DNA of 64,000 nucleotides from CAJQPP01 sp963793465 (lineage in GTDB: Bacteria; Planctomycetota; Planctomycetia; Pirellulales; Pirellulaceae): NCBI GenBank assembly GCA_963793465.1, contig CAWCAJ010000013.1, positions 248,001 to 312,000 of the forward strand, given 5' to 3'. The notes under the pieces were generated by a model. It searched no databases. It was not told the origin of the DNA and saw nothing but the letters and a program-made list of their open reading frames with translations. Position 1 is the stretch's first letter, and each line of letters opens with the position of its first letter. A program made the position numbers and the translations under genes. Positions 9,249 to 18,309 of this stretch are shown in pieces.

Positions 9249-10310
9249 ATGACCGCCAAACCAGCCCCAGCCGATTGCAGCCGACGCCAGGCATTGATTG
9301 CCTCAGCCGCGTTGATGAGCTTGCCACTGTTACCCTCGACTCACTTGCGGGCCTGCCACCGCTCGGGACCCGAAGATTGGCAGCGGGCCATCGAAAAGGG
9401 ACTCGGTTGGTTGGCTGGCAAGCAAACGCGTTTGGGTCACTGGAGCCATGCCACCTACCCGGCGGCCATGACCGCCCTGGCCGGCACCGCCCTGATTTGT
9501 TCGGGATCCACCTCCACCCAGGGACCCTGGTCCGAAAACATCCGCCGCGCGGTCGATTACCTGATTACCAAATGTCGGCCCAACGGGTTGATCGGCGATC
9601 CCCTGCGCGATAATCGTTATACCTACGGTCACGGGTTTTCCATGCTGTTCCTTTCGCAGGTTCTGGGCGAGGAAGAGGATGAAGATCGCCGCGAGGAATT
9701 AACCGATGTGCTGCAACGCGCCGTGGAATTCAGTGTCAACGCGCAGACTCGATCCGGTGGATGGGGGTATGTGAGTGCCGTGGAAAACAACACCTTTGAC
9801 GAAGGCTCGACCACCATCACCCAGGTCCAGGGGCTGAGGGGCTGTCGCAATGCCGGCATCGTGGTCCCCAAGCAGTCGATCGATCAGGCTCTGCAATACA
9901 TCTATGACTGCAAGAACCCCGATGGCGGCATCTCCTACAGTTCACGAACCAAAGGCACCTCACGGCACGCCATTACAGCCGCCGCCCTGGCCGCCTTATT
10001 CAATGCCGGCGACTATGACAGTGAGCACATCCCGCCGATGTGGGAATTCTGCAAAACGCACCTGCATGATTTGGCAAACGGGGCCCGCTATGGGCACTGG
10101 CACTACACCTATCTGTACTACGCCCAGGTGGTGTATCGAAAATCGCCCGAGGAATGGCAGCCCTTCCGGGACCGGATTTACGACAAGATTTCCCGGGAGC
10201 AAACCGCGGACGGGTCCTGGCAAGGAACCATCGCCGATGAGTACGTGACCAGTTGCAACCTGATCATTCTGCAGTTGGACAAGGGATTCCTGCCGATTTT
10301 TCAGCGGTGA
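9249..10310 (+). CDS. Tat-exported prenyltransferase/squalene-cyclase-repeat protein
   Basis: The 353-residue product begins with a twin-arginine type signal (SRRQALIASAALMSLPLL). The mature part consists of alpha-alpha toroid repeats like those of squalene-hopene cyclases and prenyltransferases, for example GLGWLAGKQTRLGHW, SGGWGYVSAVENN and PDGGISYSSRTKGTSRHAI. No DxDD motif of squalene cyclases is visible, so a cyclase reaction is unlikely. Related secreted toroid proteins are common in planctomycetes and have no established function. ATG at 9249 is preceded by GGAG at a good distance and starts directly before the Tat signal; the frame is open to 9198. The gene is flanked by unrelated genes. 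Confidence 0.85.
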   Translation: MTAKPAPADCSRRQALIASAALMSLPLLPSTHLRACHRSGPEDWQRAIEKGLGWLAGKQTRLGHWSHATYPAAMTALAGTALICSGSTSTQGPWSENIRRAVDYLITKCRPNGLIGDPLRDNRYTYGHGFSMLFLSQVLGEEEDEDRREELTDVLQRAVEFSVNAQTRSGGWGYVSAVENNTFDEGSTTITQVQGLRGCRNAGIVVPKQSIDQALQYIYDCKNPDGGISYSSRTKGTSRHAITAAALAALFNAGDYDSEHIPPMWEFCKTHLHDLANGARYGHWHYTYLYYAQVVYRKSPEEWQPFRDRIYDKISREQTADGSWQGTIADEYVTSCNLIILQLDKGFLPIFQR

Positions 10311-10654
10311 ACAGTGGGCATCCCTCAGCTGGGATCGCCCCGCCGGAAAGGATGGGGGCTGCCGAGTCCCGCCCGTTGACCCAACGGGAAGCTGGATCGG
10401 ACGGGAGCCTGTTGGTCTGGCAAGCCTGATCTGGCCCCTGCTGGCTTGCCCAGCAATGTCGAGTGAACCCAGCGTTAGTTCCCCCGCGGCGGGAAACCGT
10501 GCGTGGCAGCCGTTGCCAGTCCGCACGACTCGCGGCCCCAGTCGATTTTGACGCTGGACAAACTCGGGGGGATCGGCCATATTACCGGGCTGCCATGTGC
10601 CGGATGGGTGGACCATCCCCCTCAGGAACACGTTTTAGACACTGACTGATATTC
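10311..10654. other. Intergenic region upstream of rpsT
   Basis: No coding frame with protein character is visible. The region probably holds the rpsT promoter and leader. I see no intrinsic terminator for the upstream gene and no recognisable riboswitch. Confidence 0.5.
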
Positions 10655-10927
10655 ATGCCCAATTCCAAAAGCGCCAAGAAACGACTGAAACAGGACCAGG
10701 TCCGTCGATCTCGCAACCGGTCCGTCAAATCCGCATTGAGAACCCAGATCAAAAAGGTTTACTCCGCCCTGGAAGCTGGAGATGTGGAAACCGCGCAGCA
10801 GGAGTTTGTGACGGCTTCCCGAAAGCTGGACAAAGCCGGTTCCGGTAACGTCATTCACAAGAACACCGCCGCCCGCTACAAGTCGCGTCTGCAGGACAAA
10901 ATCAAGTCCGCCAAGGCAACCGGTTAG
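10655..10927 (+). CDS. rpsT: 30S ribosomal protein S20
   Basis: S20 binds 16S rRNA early in assembly of the small subunit. The 90-residue product has the family's N-terminal signature PNSKSAKKRLKQDQVRRSRN, the basic helical bundle (KSALRTQIKKVYSAL) and the conserved HKNTAARYKSRL segment. Length and composition are typical. The gene is transcribed alone. Its last codons and TAG stop form the first unit of a 12-bp tandem repeat that extends 65 bases downstream. Confidence 0.98.
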   Translation: MPNSKSAKKRLKQDQVRRSRNRSVKSALRTQIKKVYSALEAGDVETAQQEFVTASRKLDKAGSGNVIHKNTAARYKSRLQDKIKSAKATG

Positions 10928-10992
10928 CCAACCCGTTAGCCAACCCGTTAGGCAACCCGTTAGGCAACCGGTTAGCCAACCCGTTAGGCAAT
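10921..10992. repeat. 12-bp tandem repeat starting at the rpsT stop codon (6 units)
   Basis: Six consecutive 12-base units of the form C(C/G)GTTAG(C/G)CAAC run from the last sense codon of rpsT. The first unit contains the TAG stop codon and later copies repeat it. Variation is limited to a few C/G exchanges. There is no sign of a stem-loop. Confidence 0.9.
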
Positions 10993-11221
10993 TGGGTGGG
11001 CAACCCCTTACCTTGCCCAGCCAATCCCCAGCCAACCCGCCACGTTCAGCGGGCGTGCCGCAACGGGTCAGGCGGCTGCACACGATTCCCGCCTGTCTCC
11101 CGCCTTTCTCCCGCCTTTGCGTGATCGAGGTTACTCGATCGAACGGCTGCGGCCGGTCGGGAATCCCCAGGTATCGTTACGTTCATGCTGTTGAATGCGG
11201 TGGAACGCGGGTGCATGCCGG

Positions 11222-12769
11222 TTAACGCGACCGTCTATTGCTCCTCGATGGGGAGCTCCGTTTAGCTGGGCCGCTGGCCTGCCGTCCGCTGGAAGCCGGG
11301 CGGGAGCGACTGGATTTCTTTTTGCCGCGGACCAGCGGCTTGCGGGACGCCTTCTTGCGGGATGTTTTCTTACGGGTCGCCGGTTTCCGATCGGTCGATT
11401 TTTTCAGTCGGCCAACACCCCGTCGTGCTGTCGATCCCGAACGAGTGGTCGCCGTGCCAGACGACCGCTTTTTGCTGGACGACTTCTTCTTGAGGTTCGA
11501 CTTTTTCTTGATGAGGGACTTTTTGGAAGTCGACCTTTTGGTGCTCGACTTTTTCGTGCTCGCCGAGCGTTGATCAAGCTGCTGAACCGCTGACGGATGG
11601 GTGGATCGCTTCTGGCCGGCCTTGGGTCGCCCGGATTTCGTCGGCTTTGATTTTCGCTTTGATTTCGTCGGCTTTGATTTCGTCGGCTTTGATGGGTGGC
11701 GACTGGACCGCTGTCTGTCCTCACCCGAGTGGCCTTTGCCCGAGGAGTTTTTGCTGGAGCCCTTAGTGGAGAGCCTGCCCCGGTGCCTGCCGTCTCCCCC
11801 TTGGCCAGCGGCGGCGGGTGCTTTCTTTTTCGCATCTTTTCCGGACGCTTTCTTTCCGGACGCTTTCTTTTTGGAGCGGCCAGACTGTTCGGCGGCAGCG
11901 ATGGCCTGTTTGACTCGATCCTGCTTCTTTTTCCAGCCTTCCAATTGGCTGGTCTCCACGGGCTGGATGCGACGCGGTTGTTTTTTCTGCACTCGGGCCG
12001 AGGCATTCCGAAGCATCTCGATCTCCTCGTACTCCAGTCGGCGATAGTCCCCGGCTTTCAAGTTTCCCAATTGCAGGGGGCCGATGGCCACCCGTCGCAA
12101 GCGGGTGACTTTGTGTCCGATATGTGCCAGCAAGCGTCGAATCTCGCGATTACGACCTTCTTGCAACACCAGCACCAGATCGCAGGAATCGCGGCGACGT
12201 TGGCGAACCTTTACATCCGAAACCTGGGCGACAGCTTCGGCCAGCCGGATCCCGCGTTTCAATTGCTGCAGGTCTTCCCAACCCGGATTTCCGACCACCG
12301 TAACGTGATAGGTCTTGGGGACACCATAGCGGGGGTGGGTCAACCGGTTGGCCAGGTCTCCGTCGTTGGTAACCAGGATCAGTCCCTCGCTGGACTTGTC
12401 CAATCGACCCACGTTATAGACTCGTTGATCCGTGTTGATCAGGTCGATCACTCGCAGACGTCCTTCGGGATCTCGGCTGGTAGACAAAACCCCGGTTGGT
12501 TTGTGAACCAAATAGTACTGTAAACGACTGGCCATGATTCGAGTCCCGTCCACCCGCACATCCTGCGAGTCGGGTGGCACACGCGTCCCCAGTTTGCTGA
12601 CCACTTGATCACCCACCGTCACGCGACCCTCCAGAATCAACTGCTCGCATTCACGGCGACTTCCATGACCGGCTTGCGCCAGAAATTTTTGCAAACGGAT
12701 GGGCTCAGACTTGTCCGTATCCGAGGACTGCGGAGGGGCGGAAGACTTCTTTTGGGACATGGTGGACAT
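11222..12769 (-). CDS. rluB: RluB-type 23S rRNA pseudouridine synthase with long basic tail
   Basis: The first 258 residues form a complete RsuA/RluB/RluE-family enzyme: an S4 RNA-binding domain (residues about 25-75, RLQKFLAQAGHGSRRECEQL) and a catalytic domain with GRLDKSSEGL (121-130; Asp124 is the expected nucleophile) and LQEGRNREIRRLL (202-214). It should convert uridine to pseudouridine in ribosomal RNA; assignment to RluB rather than RsuA rests on overall similarity. About 255 further residues are low-complexity Lys/Ser/Arg sequence with repeats such as KKASGKKASGK and SKPTKSKPTK. I chose ATG at 12769 (a second ATG is at 12760); the frame is open to 12952 but the extra residues are not family-like. 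Confidence 0.9.
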   Translation of the reverse strand: MSTMSQKKSSAPPQSSDTDKSEPIRLQKFLAQAGHGSRRECEQLILEGRVTVGDQVVSKLGTRVPPDSQDVRVDGTRIMASRLQYYLVHKPTGVLSTSRDPEGRLRVIDLINTDQRVYNVGRLDKSSEGLILVTNDGDLANRLTHPRYGVPKTYHVTVVGNPGWEDLQQLKRGIRLAEAVAQVSDVKVRQRRRDSCDLVLVLQEGRNREIRRLLAHIGHKVTRLRRVAIGPLQLGNLKAGDYRRLEYEEIEMLRNASARVQKKQPRRIQPVETSQLEGWKKKQDRVKQAIAAAEQSGRSKKKASGKKASGKDAKKKAPAAAGQGGDGRHRGRLSTKGSSKNSSGKGHSGEDRQRSSRHPSKPTKSKPTKSKRKSKPTKSGRPKAGQKRSTHPSAVQQLDQRSASTKKSSTKRSTSKKSLIKKKSNLKKKSSSKKRSSGTATTRSGSTARRGVGRLKKSTDRKPATRKKTSRKKASRKPLVRGKKKSSRSRPASSGRQASGPAKRSSPSRSNRRSR

Positions 12770-12952
12770 TCGCTGTCTGGGGAATCGAGCAACCCGTGAG
12801 GTTGTCGCAACAGGGGCGGAATCAAATGGCAGAATCCAATGACAGAACGGGTGGCTCAGTCGGGAGCCAGTGACCTGCAGGCCATCGGGCGGCGCCGCGG
12901 GAGTGTAAGTGATGCGGGCCGGAATAGATAGTCGCACGGCGGCGTAGGACAA

Positions 12953-13597
12953 TCAATGGTGCGGCTGGATATTGGCTGCCTGAACGATGCGATTCTGAAT
13001 ATTGCCCAGCAGACGTTGCTCCAGCGAAAAATCCCGTCCCAACGGAATCCAGCCTTTGTTGGGGGGCGAATCCCAGAGTTCCTCACGCGGGTCCCGATCG
13101 AAATCGAGCGCATTGTCGTAGCGGAAGGGTTGGCCACTGACGGTCGAATGTTCCGGCTCTTCCAGATCTTCCAGTTCCTTGTAAACCTTTACATCCACGA
13201 GGTATTGGTCGCCGTTGGGAATCACTCGCACCCGGGCCCAGCGGCGGACCGTTTGCAGGCTGGCCTGCGCCAACTCGAATCCGGGTGTGGAGTCTTTCCG
13301 CCAGGGCTCCAATACCGTGGCGCCGATCTTGGGCTCGGTATCAATCCAGCCCTCGGTCAGGATGTTATCGGACAATCGAATCTGTTGTTCGCGGAGGATT
13401 CGAAAGTAGTTGTCGACCTCGTCGGACACTTCGTCCATGACCAACTCGCGGGACACCATGGGTACCGAAACCGGATTGGGAATCGCATGCTGCATCCCAT
13501 GACTGGCGGGTTGCCAGCCACCATGGGAAACCCGCCCGCAGGCCGGGAAACCGCTTAGCAAGCAACCCGTCAGCAGTAGAGCAAGGACACGGGGCAT
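12953..13597 (-). CDS. Lipoprotein of unknown function
   Basis: The 214-residue product starts with MPRVLALLLTGCLLSGFPAC, a lipoprotein signal with a plausible lipobox ending at Cys20. The mature protein is mixed alpha/beta with the stretch ARVRVIPNGDQYLVDVKVYK, and ends in polar sequence with HH. I recognise no family or catalytic motif. The frame stays open upstream to 13795, but that part is translated from the tandem repeat and gives Ala-Asp-Ala-Asn peptides, so the start at 13597 is preferred. The gene lies downstream of apgM on the same strand, about 190 bases from its stop. Confidence 0.75.
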   Translation of the reverse strand: MPRVLALLLTGCLLSGFPACGRVSHGGWQPASHGMQHAIPNPVSVPMVSRELVMDEVSDEVDNYFRILREQQIRLSDNILTEGWIDTEPKIGATVLEPWRKDSTPGFELAQASLQTVRRWARVRVIPNGDQYLVDVKVYKELEDLEEPEHSTVSGQPFRYDNALDFDRDPREELWDSPPNKGWIPLGRDFSLEQRLLGNIQNRIVQAANIQPHH

Positions 13598-13730
13598 TGA
13601 TGAAACCTGTTGGTGGACCGCAACCGGGAAAAACGGGCGGTAGTCTTCCGGAAATGCCTGCGACCAGCAAGGGCAATCCCCTGCTAGCGACCACAGCATC
13701 ACCCCGGACCGCGTAAAACGGCGATCCGCG

Positions 13731-13790
13731 TCGGCATCCGCGTTGGCATCGGCATTGGCATCGGCATTGGCATCGGCATTGGCATCAGGC
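13731..13790. repeat. 12-bp tandem repeat spanning the apgM stop codon (5 units)
   Basis: On the plus strand the unit TTGGCATCGGCA is repeated, with three perfect copies (13743-13778) flanked by one degenerate copy on each side. The right-hand copy contains the TGA stop of apgM (minus strand, 13785-13787), so the array grows out from the 3' end of that gene. Confidence 0.9.
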
Positions 13791-14990
13791 GCCAAACTTG
13801 GTCATCCGTCGCGCATTGGCCAACGCCAGACTCATCAAGTACTTCGCCTGAAATTGGCCCAATTCTCCGGTGCGACAATTGGTTTCGCTGAAGGCTTGGT
13901 GCCCGTCGCAGCGGCAGCAGTCGGAAACCAGCAGGGTGGGCACGGCGTGCCAACTGTGCCCGCTCAGGTAGGCCGGTGTGCTGTGGTCTCCCGTCACAAT
14001 CAACACATCGGGGGACAGGGCATTGATCCTGGGCAGGACAGCATCCAGTTCCTCGATGCGTTTCACTTTGCCGGCGAAGTCGCCATCTTCTCCGGTACTG
14101 TCGGTGTATTTGAAGTGGATAAAGAAAAAGTCGTGGGCCTGCCAGTGTTCGGTCAACAGATCGATCTGCTCGGTCAATGTGCTGGGTTCACCGACAATCT
14201 CCATTCCCACCAGTGCCGCCAACCCCTTGTACATGGGATAGACGGCAATCGCGGCTGCCCGCAATCCGTAAACATCCCGGTAGGAGGGCAGGGCGGGGCG
14301 GGCGGCGAACCCCCGCATCGTCATGCCGTTGGCCGCGGGTTGATCGGCCAGTAGCCGGCGGGCTTTTTCAACAAATTCTGCGGCCAGTCCAGCGGTTTTC
14401 TGGCTAGCCGGATCGTTACCCACCGCGGGCAGGGGTGGCACGCCGGTACGCTGGGGATCGGTGTCATCCAGATTTCCGCCCAGCCCATCGCCGCGAAACA
14501 CGACCACAAAACGGTGTTCCTTGACGGGGCGTACAAACACGGCTCCCTCGGACAGCTCGATTTCATCCAAGCGGTGGGCCAGGGGAAAACTTTCGTCCGA
14601 CGATATTCGGCCAGCCCGCCGGTCGGTGATGTTCCCGGCGGCATCCAGCGAACAAAAGTTGCATCGCACCGCGACGTCCCCGTCCTGCAATGCGAACCCG
14701 ATGCCGGTGGCTTCCAGAGCACCGCGGCCGATACGGTATTTCAGGGGATCGTATCCAAATAACCCCAGGTGACCCGGCCCGCTGCCGGGGCTGATTCCCG
14801 GAAATACCGGGATGCTGCCTCCCTGGGCCCCTCGCGCCGCCAACGCATCCAGGTGGGGCGTATGGGCGGTTTCCAATTCGGTGAGTCCGCCAGGTTGCAT
14901 GGGCAAGCCACCCAAACCATCCAGCACCAGCAGGACAATCTTGCTTTCGTTGGGAACCTGCAATTCCCGGGTCAGTTCGTGAATATCCAT
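13785..14990 (-). CDS. apgM: 2,3-bisphosphoglycerate-independent phosphoglycerate mutase (archaeal type)
   Basis: This enzyme interconverts 3- and 2-phosphoglycerate in glycolysis. The 401-residue length fits the archaeal-type ApgM family within the alkaline-phosphatase superfamily. Metal-site and catalytic motifs are present: LLVLDGLGG near the N-terminus, GISPGSGPGHLGLFGYDP with the phosphoserine region, GRGALEATG, HFKYTDSTGEDGD and IVTGDHSTP with a following histidine. ATG at 14990 gives the expected N-terminus; the frame is open to 15053. The gene is divergent from pgi, another glycolytic gene, and the two starts are 203 bases apart, so shared regulation is possible. Confidence 0.94.
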   Translation of the reverse strand: MDIHELTRELQVPNESKIVLLVLDGLGGLPMQPGGLTELETAHTPHLDALAARGAQGGSIPVFPGISPGSGPGHLGLFGYDPLKYRIGRGALEATGIGFALQDGDVAVRCNFCSLDAAGNITDRRAGRISSDESFPLAHRLDEIELSEGAVFVRPVKEHRFVVVFRGDGLGGNLDDTDPQRTGVPPLPAVGNDPASQKTAGLAAEFVEKARRLLADQPAANGMTMRGFAARPALPSYRDVYGLRAAAIAVYPMYKGLAALVGMEIVGEPSTLTEQIDLLTEHWQAHDFFFIHFKYTDSTGEDGDFAGKVKRIEELDAVLPRINALSPDVLIVTGDHSTPAYLSGHSWHAVPTLLVSDCCRCDGHQAFSETNCRTGELGQFQAKYLMSLALANARRMTKFGA

Positions 14991-15193
14991 GATGATCAGC
15001 CGCGGCCAGGCGGCATGCTGCTCCCACAACTGTTCCATTGATTGATTGGCCAAGGTGTGCCTTCCACGACCTGCCAGTTTTCCCGGTATGGGTCCGTTCG
15101 TCCAGCGGGGCAGGGGGCGTTATTGACCGGGGCTCCATGGGCTGGGATAAACTCCCTAAGGACCTCGCTCAGGACCTCCAACCGGCAGCAACC

Positions 15194-16606
15194 ATGAAAC
15201 CAACTTCCCTGATCTCCTTCGACTACACCGGCAGCCTGCTGGCCGAGACCGGCATTTCCCAATCGCAACTGGACGGGCTGGCCGGTGTGTTGCAGGACAT
15301 TCGTGACCAGCTGTATCAGCGGGACCTGCCGAGCTTTCATGGGGGTCGCGAAACGGACGGCCAGCGTTTGCCCCTGGATGCCGGCTTCATGGACCTGCCC
15401 GATCGTCTGTTGCAGGACTATGACGGCCATCGCGACGCCAGCGAGCTCGGTCGCATCCTGGCAGCCTCCAAACGGATTCGCGATCGGGTCGATCGGGTGG
15501 TTGTGCTGGGAATTGGGGGGTCCTACATGGGGGCGCGAGCCCTGATGGATGCCTGCTGCGAACCCTACTACAACGAATTGTCGCGTGCCGACCGGGGCGG
15601 ACGCCCCCGCATTTACTTCGAAGGCAACAATGTCGACAACGATGCCTTGCAGGGGTTGTTGCATCTGTTGCGACAAACAGGCAACGATCCCTGTGGTAAC
15701 CGCTGGGCAATCGTGGTTATCAGCAAGAGCGGTGGCACCATCGAAACCGCGACGGCGTTTCGCATTTTCCTGAGGGAACTTGAAAGCCAGTTGGGCGCGG
15801 CGGCGCTGCCGGAACTGGTGATCCCGATCACGGGACCGTCGGGGAAATTGGCGGACCTGGCCGATTCGATCGGCTGCCGCGACCGTTTCCTGGTGCCGGA
15901 AGGAGTGGGTGGGCGATTCTCGGTTCTCTCTCCGGTGGGTTTGCTGCCGGCGGCCATCATGGGTCTGGATATCATGGCCCTGTTACGGGGTGGCTGGTTG
16001 ATGAACGGGCATTTCCAATCGGCCGCGGCCCCCGAAAACCTGGTGCTGAACTATGTGGGTGTGAACCACCTGTTGGAGACTCAGCGGCAGATTGATATTC
16101 GCGTGCTTTCCATGTGGAGCAAATCCCTGGAAACCACGGGCCTGTGGTATGACCAGTTATTTGCCGAGAGTATCGGCAAGCAGGGTTTGGGGGCCACGCC
16201 CTTTACGGTCGTCAACACACGGGACCTGCACTCGCGGGCCCAACAGCACCAAGAGGGCACCCGTAACAAGGTCATGAACAATGTCGTCGTCGATGCTCCC
16301 CGCTGCGACCTGTTGAAAATAGGCCTGCAGGAACGCAACGAGGATGGGTTGAACGAATTGGCCGACAAGTCCCTGGCGGACTTGATGCGGGCGGCGATCG
16401 CCGGCACCAACCAGGCCTATCACAGTGATGGCCGACCGACAACGACCATCCACCTGCCAACCCTGCAGGAACACAGCCTGGGGCAATTGATGCAGATGCT
16501 GATGTTGGCAACGGTCGTTGAGGGGCGACTGCTGCAGATCAATCCCTATGGACAACCTGGGGTAGAGCTTTACAAACAGAACATGAATCGCATCCTGAGA
16601 TCCTGA
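15194..16606 (+). CDS. pgi: Glucose-6-phosphate isomerase
   Basis: Pgi interconverts glucose 6-phosphate and fructose 6-phosphate. The 470-residue product has the SIS-fold motifs VLGIGGSYMGARAL and VISKSGGTIET, the PGI signature GGRFSVLSPVGLLPAA, the QQHQEGTRNK loop and the C-terminal GQPGVELYK with the conserved lysine. ATG at 15194 directly precedes the family's N-terminus; upstream in-frame codons to 15038 lack conservation. The neighbours are apgM (divergent) and an MBL-fold hydrolase 26 bases downstream, probably in the same transcript. Confidence 0.97.
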   Translation: MKPTSLISFDYTGSLLAETGISQSQLDGLAGVLQDIRDQLYQRDLPSFHGGRETDGQRLPLDAGFMDLPDRLLQDYDGHRDASELGRILAASKRIRDRVDRVVVLGIGGSYMGARALMDACCEPYYNELSRADRGGRPRIYFEGNNVDNDALQGLLHLLRQTGNDPCGNRWAIVVISKSGGTIETATAFRIFLRELESQLGAAALPELVIPITGPSGKLADLADSIGCRDRFLVPEGVGGRFSVLSPVGLLPAAIMGLDIMALLRGGWLMNGHFQSAAAPENLVLNYVGVNHLLETQRQIDIRVLSMWSKSLETTGLWYDQLFAESIGKQGLGATPFTVVNTRDLHSRAQQHQEGTRNKVMNNVVVDAPRCDLLKIGLQERNEDGLNELADKSLADLMRAAIAGTNQAYHSDGRPTTTIHLPTLQEHSLGQLMQMLMLATVVEGRLLQINPYGQPGVELYKQNMNRILRS

Positions 16607-16632
16607 ACAACGGCGGCATGGGAAGGGAAAAA

Positions 16633-17319
16633 ATGGTCAATGAAATTACCTGGTATGGACACGCCACATGGTTGGTGAAAAGCGGGGAACACCGAATCCT
16701 GCTGGACCCCTTTTTTGACGACAATCCCGCCGCGCCGATCAAGGCCGCGGATGTGTCGGCCGATACGATTTTGATTTCCCATGGCCATTTTGATCACATT
16801 GCCGATGCAGCCAGTATCGCCCAACGCACCGGTGCAGAAGTGTTGGCAATCTACGAGATCGCGAGCTGGTTGTCGGCCCAACACGACGTGCAGAACACCA
16901 CGGGCATGAACATCGGTGGCCAAGTCACACGTCCCTGGGGTTCAGTGAAAATGGTGCCGGCCATCCACAGCTCGCAATTGCCGGATGGTTCCTATGGCGG
17001 TGAGCCCGCGGGATTCGTTCTGTCGCTGGCTGACACCCGGATTTATTTTGCCTGTGATACGGCGTTGTTTGGCGATATGCAGCTGATCGGACAAATGGGC
17101 ATTCGGCTGGCTGTTTTGCCGATTGGTGATTTGTTTACGATGGGACCGCAGGATTCCATCCAGGCCGCCCAATGGATTCAGGCCGATCAGGTATTGCCAA
17201 CGCACTACAATACCTGGCCACCGATCGAACAGGACGCCGCAGCCTGGGCTGAGGCCTTACAGTCGGCCACCGACTCGCAGCCCGTGATCCTGCAACCTGG
17301 CCAAACGCACGCTTTTTGA
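16633..17319 (+). CDS. Metal-dependent hydrolase, UPF0173/MBL fold
   Basis: The 228-residue product is a member of the UPF0173 group of metallo-beta-lactamase fold hydrolases. It starts with the conserved ITWYGHATW, has the metal-binding motif ISHGHFDHI, a later HSS, the Asp in FACDTALFGDM, and the terminal VLPTHYNTWPPIEQD. The substrate is not known for most of this family. ATG at 16633 has a GGAAGGG ribosome-binding site at ideal distance and is better than the ATG at 16618. It lies 26 bases after pgi. Confidence 0.92.
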   Translation: MVNEITWYGHATWLVKSGEHRILLDPFFDDNPAAPIKAADVSADTILISHGHFDHIADAASIAQRTGAEVLAIYEIASWLSAQHDVQNTTGMNIGGQVTRPWGSVKMVPAIHSSQLPDGSYGGEPAGFVLSLADTRIYFACDTALFGDMQLIGQMGIRLAVLPIGDLFTMGPQDSIQAAQWIQADQVLPTHYNTWPPIEQDAAAWAEALQSATDSQPVILQPGQTHAF

Positions 17320-17377
17320 GCGGTCATCCGCAGGCCCATTTTGTCAAACCGCTGCACCCAGAGGGGGGAGTTCAACC

Positions 17378-18289
17378 ATGGGACGTATCACGAAACTGCA
17401 ATCCTGGACCCTGCTGTTGACTGTGACACTGTGGCCACTACCTGCGGCAGCGCAGTCGCTGGCCTGGAAATTTGCCCCCGGTGACAACTTTGAGATCACG
17501 CTGGACCAGGAGACACGAGTGGACACCGTCGTGGACCGGCGGGAGGTCAACCGGAGCAACCAAACGACGCTGACGATTTCCTGGCAGGTACAAAGTCTGC
17601 AGGAAGATCAGGCAGTGATCAGGCAGACCATCGATCGCGTGGTGACGGAACTGACCATGCCCGGCGAGAAAGGTGCCCTGACGGTTCGCTACGATTCCAA
17701 GGAGGACAAACCCCGGAGCGAAGCCAAGCGAATGGCCGACAGTTTCTCGCGGATCATCGGTCAGCCGGTGTTCATTACGATCTCGCCACGGGGAGAGATT
17801 GCGGACGTGGAGATTCCCCCGGAGACGTTGGAATCGCTGCGTCAAATGCCGGGCTCGATACAGGGTCGCAAGATGTTCGAGGCCGAATCGATCCGCGAGA
17901 TGTTCGCTCAATCCGGCCTGCAATTACCGGAATCGGCAACGGCCGAATCCTGGGAATCGACGCGTAACTTCTCCATTGGCACACCTCAAGTTTTTCAATT
18001 GACGACGAAGTACACGTTGCAGGATGCCACGGCGAACCCCCTGCAGATCGACTTCACCGGAGACTTGAAGTTGATCGAGGACAGCGAGGAACGCCCCGCC
18101 GAACTGGAATTCGAAAACCTGTCATTGGCAGGGCAGCAGGCCTCCGGTTCGATCCTGTTTGATACGCAAACCGGGAATTGCGTTTCCAGTCAGTCCACAA
18201 CGATGCTGAAAACGCGAACCCGTTATCGCGACATGGAAGTCATGGCCACGGTAAACAGCCAAATCACGATGTCGGTCCTGCGTAAATAG
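17378..18289 (+). CDS. Secreted protein, DUF6263-like
   Basis: The 303-residue product has a signal peptide (LLLTVTLWPLPAAAQS) and a mature, beta-rich domain that begins LAWKFAPGDNFEITLDQET, the characteristic opening of the DUF6263 group found in planctomycetes and related bacteria. Later parts include a helical segment (PPETLESLRQM) and long beta strands ending in SQITMSVLRK. The function is unknown. A strong purine-rich site (GAGGGGGGAG) precedes the ATG. It stands 58 bases after the MBL-fold gene on the same strand and could be transcribed with it. Confidence 0.8.
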   Translation: MGRITKLQSWTLLLTVTLWPLPAAAQSLAWKFAPGDNFEITLDQETRVDTVVDRREVNRSNQTTLTISWQVQSLQEDQAVIRQTIDRVVTELTMPGEKGALTVRYDSKEDKPRSEAKRMADSFSRIIGQPVFITISPRGEIADVEIPPETLESLRQMPGSIQGRKMFEAESIREMFAQSGLQLPESATAESWESTRNFSIGTPQVFQLTTKYTLQDATANPLQIDFTGDLKLIEDSEERPAELEFENLSLAGQQASGSILFDTQTGNCVSSQSTTMLKTRTRYRDMEVMATVNSQITMSVLRK

Positions 18290-18309
18290 ACCGTCGGGTC
18301 AAGGTCTGA

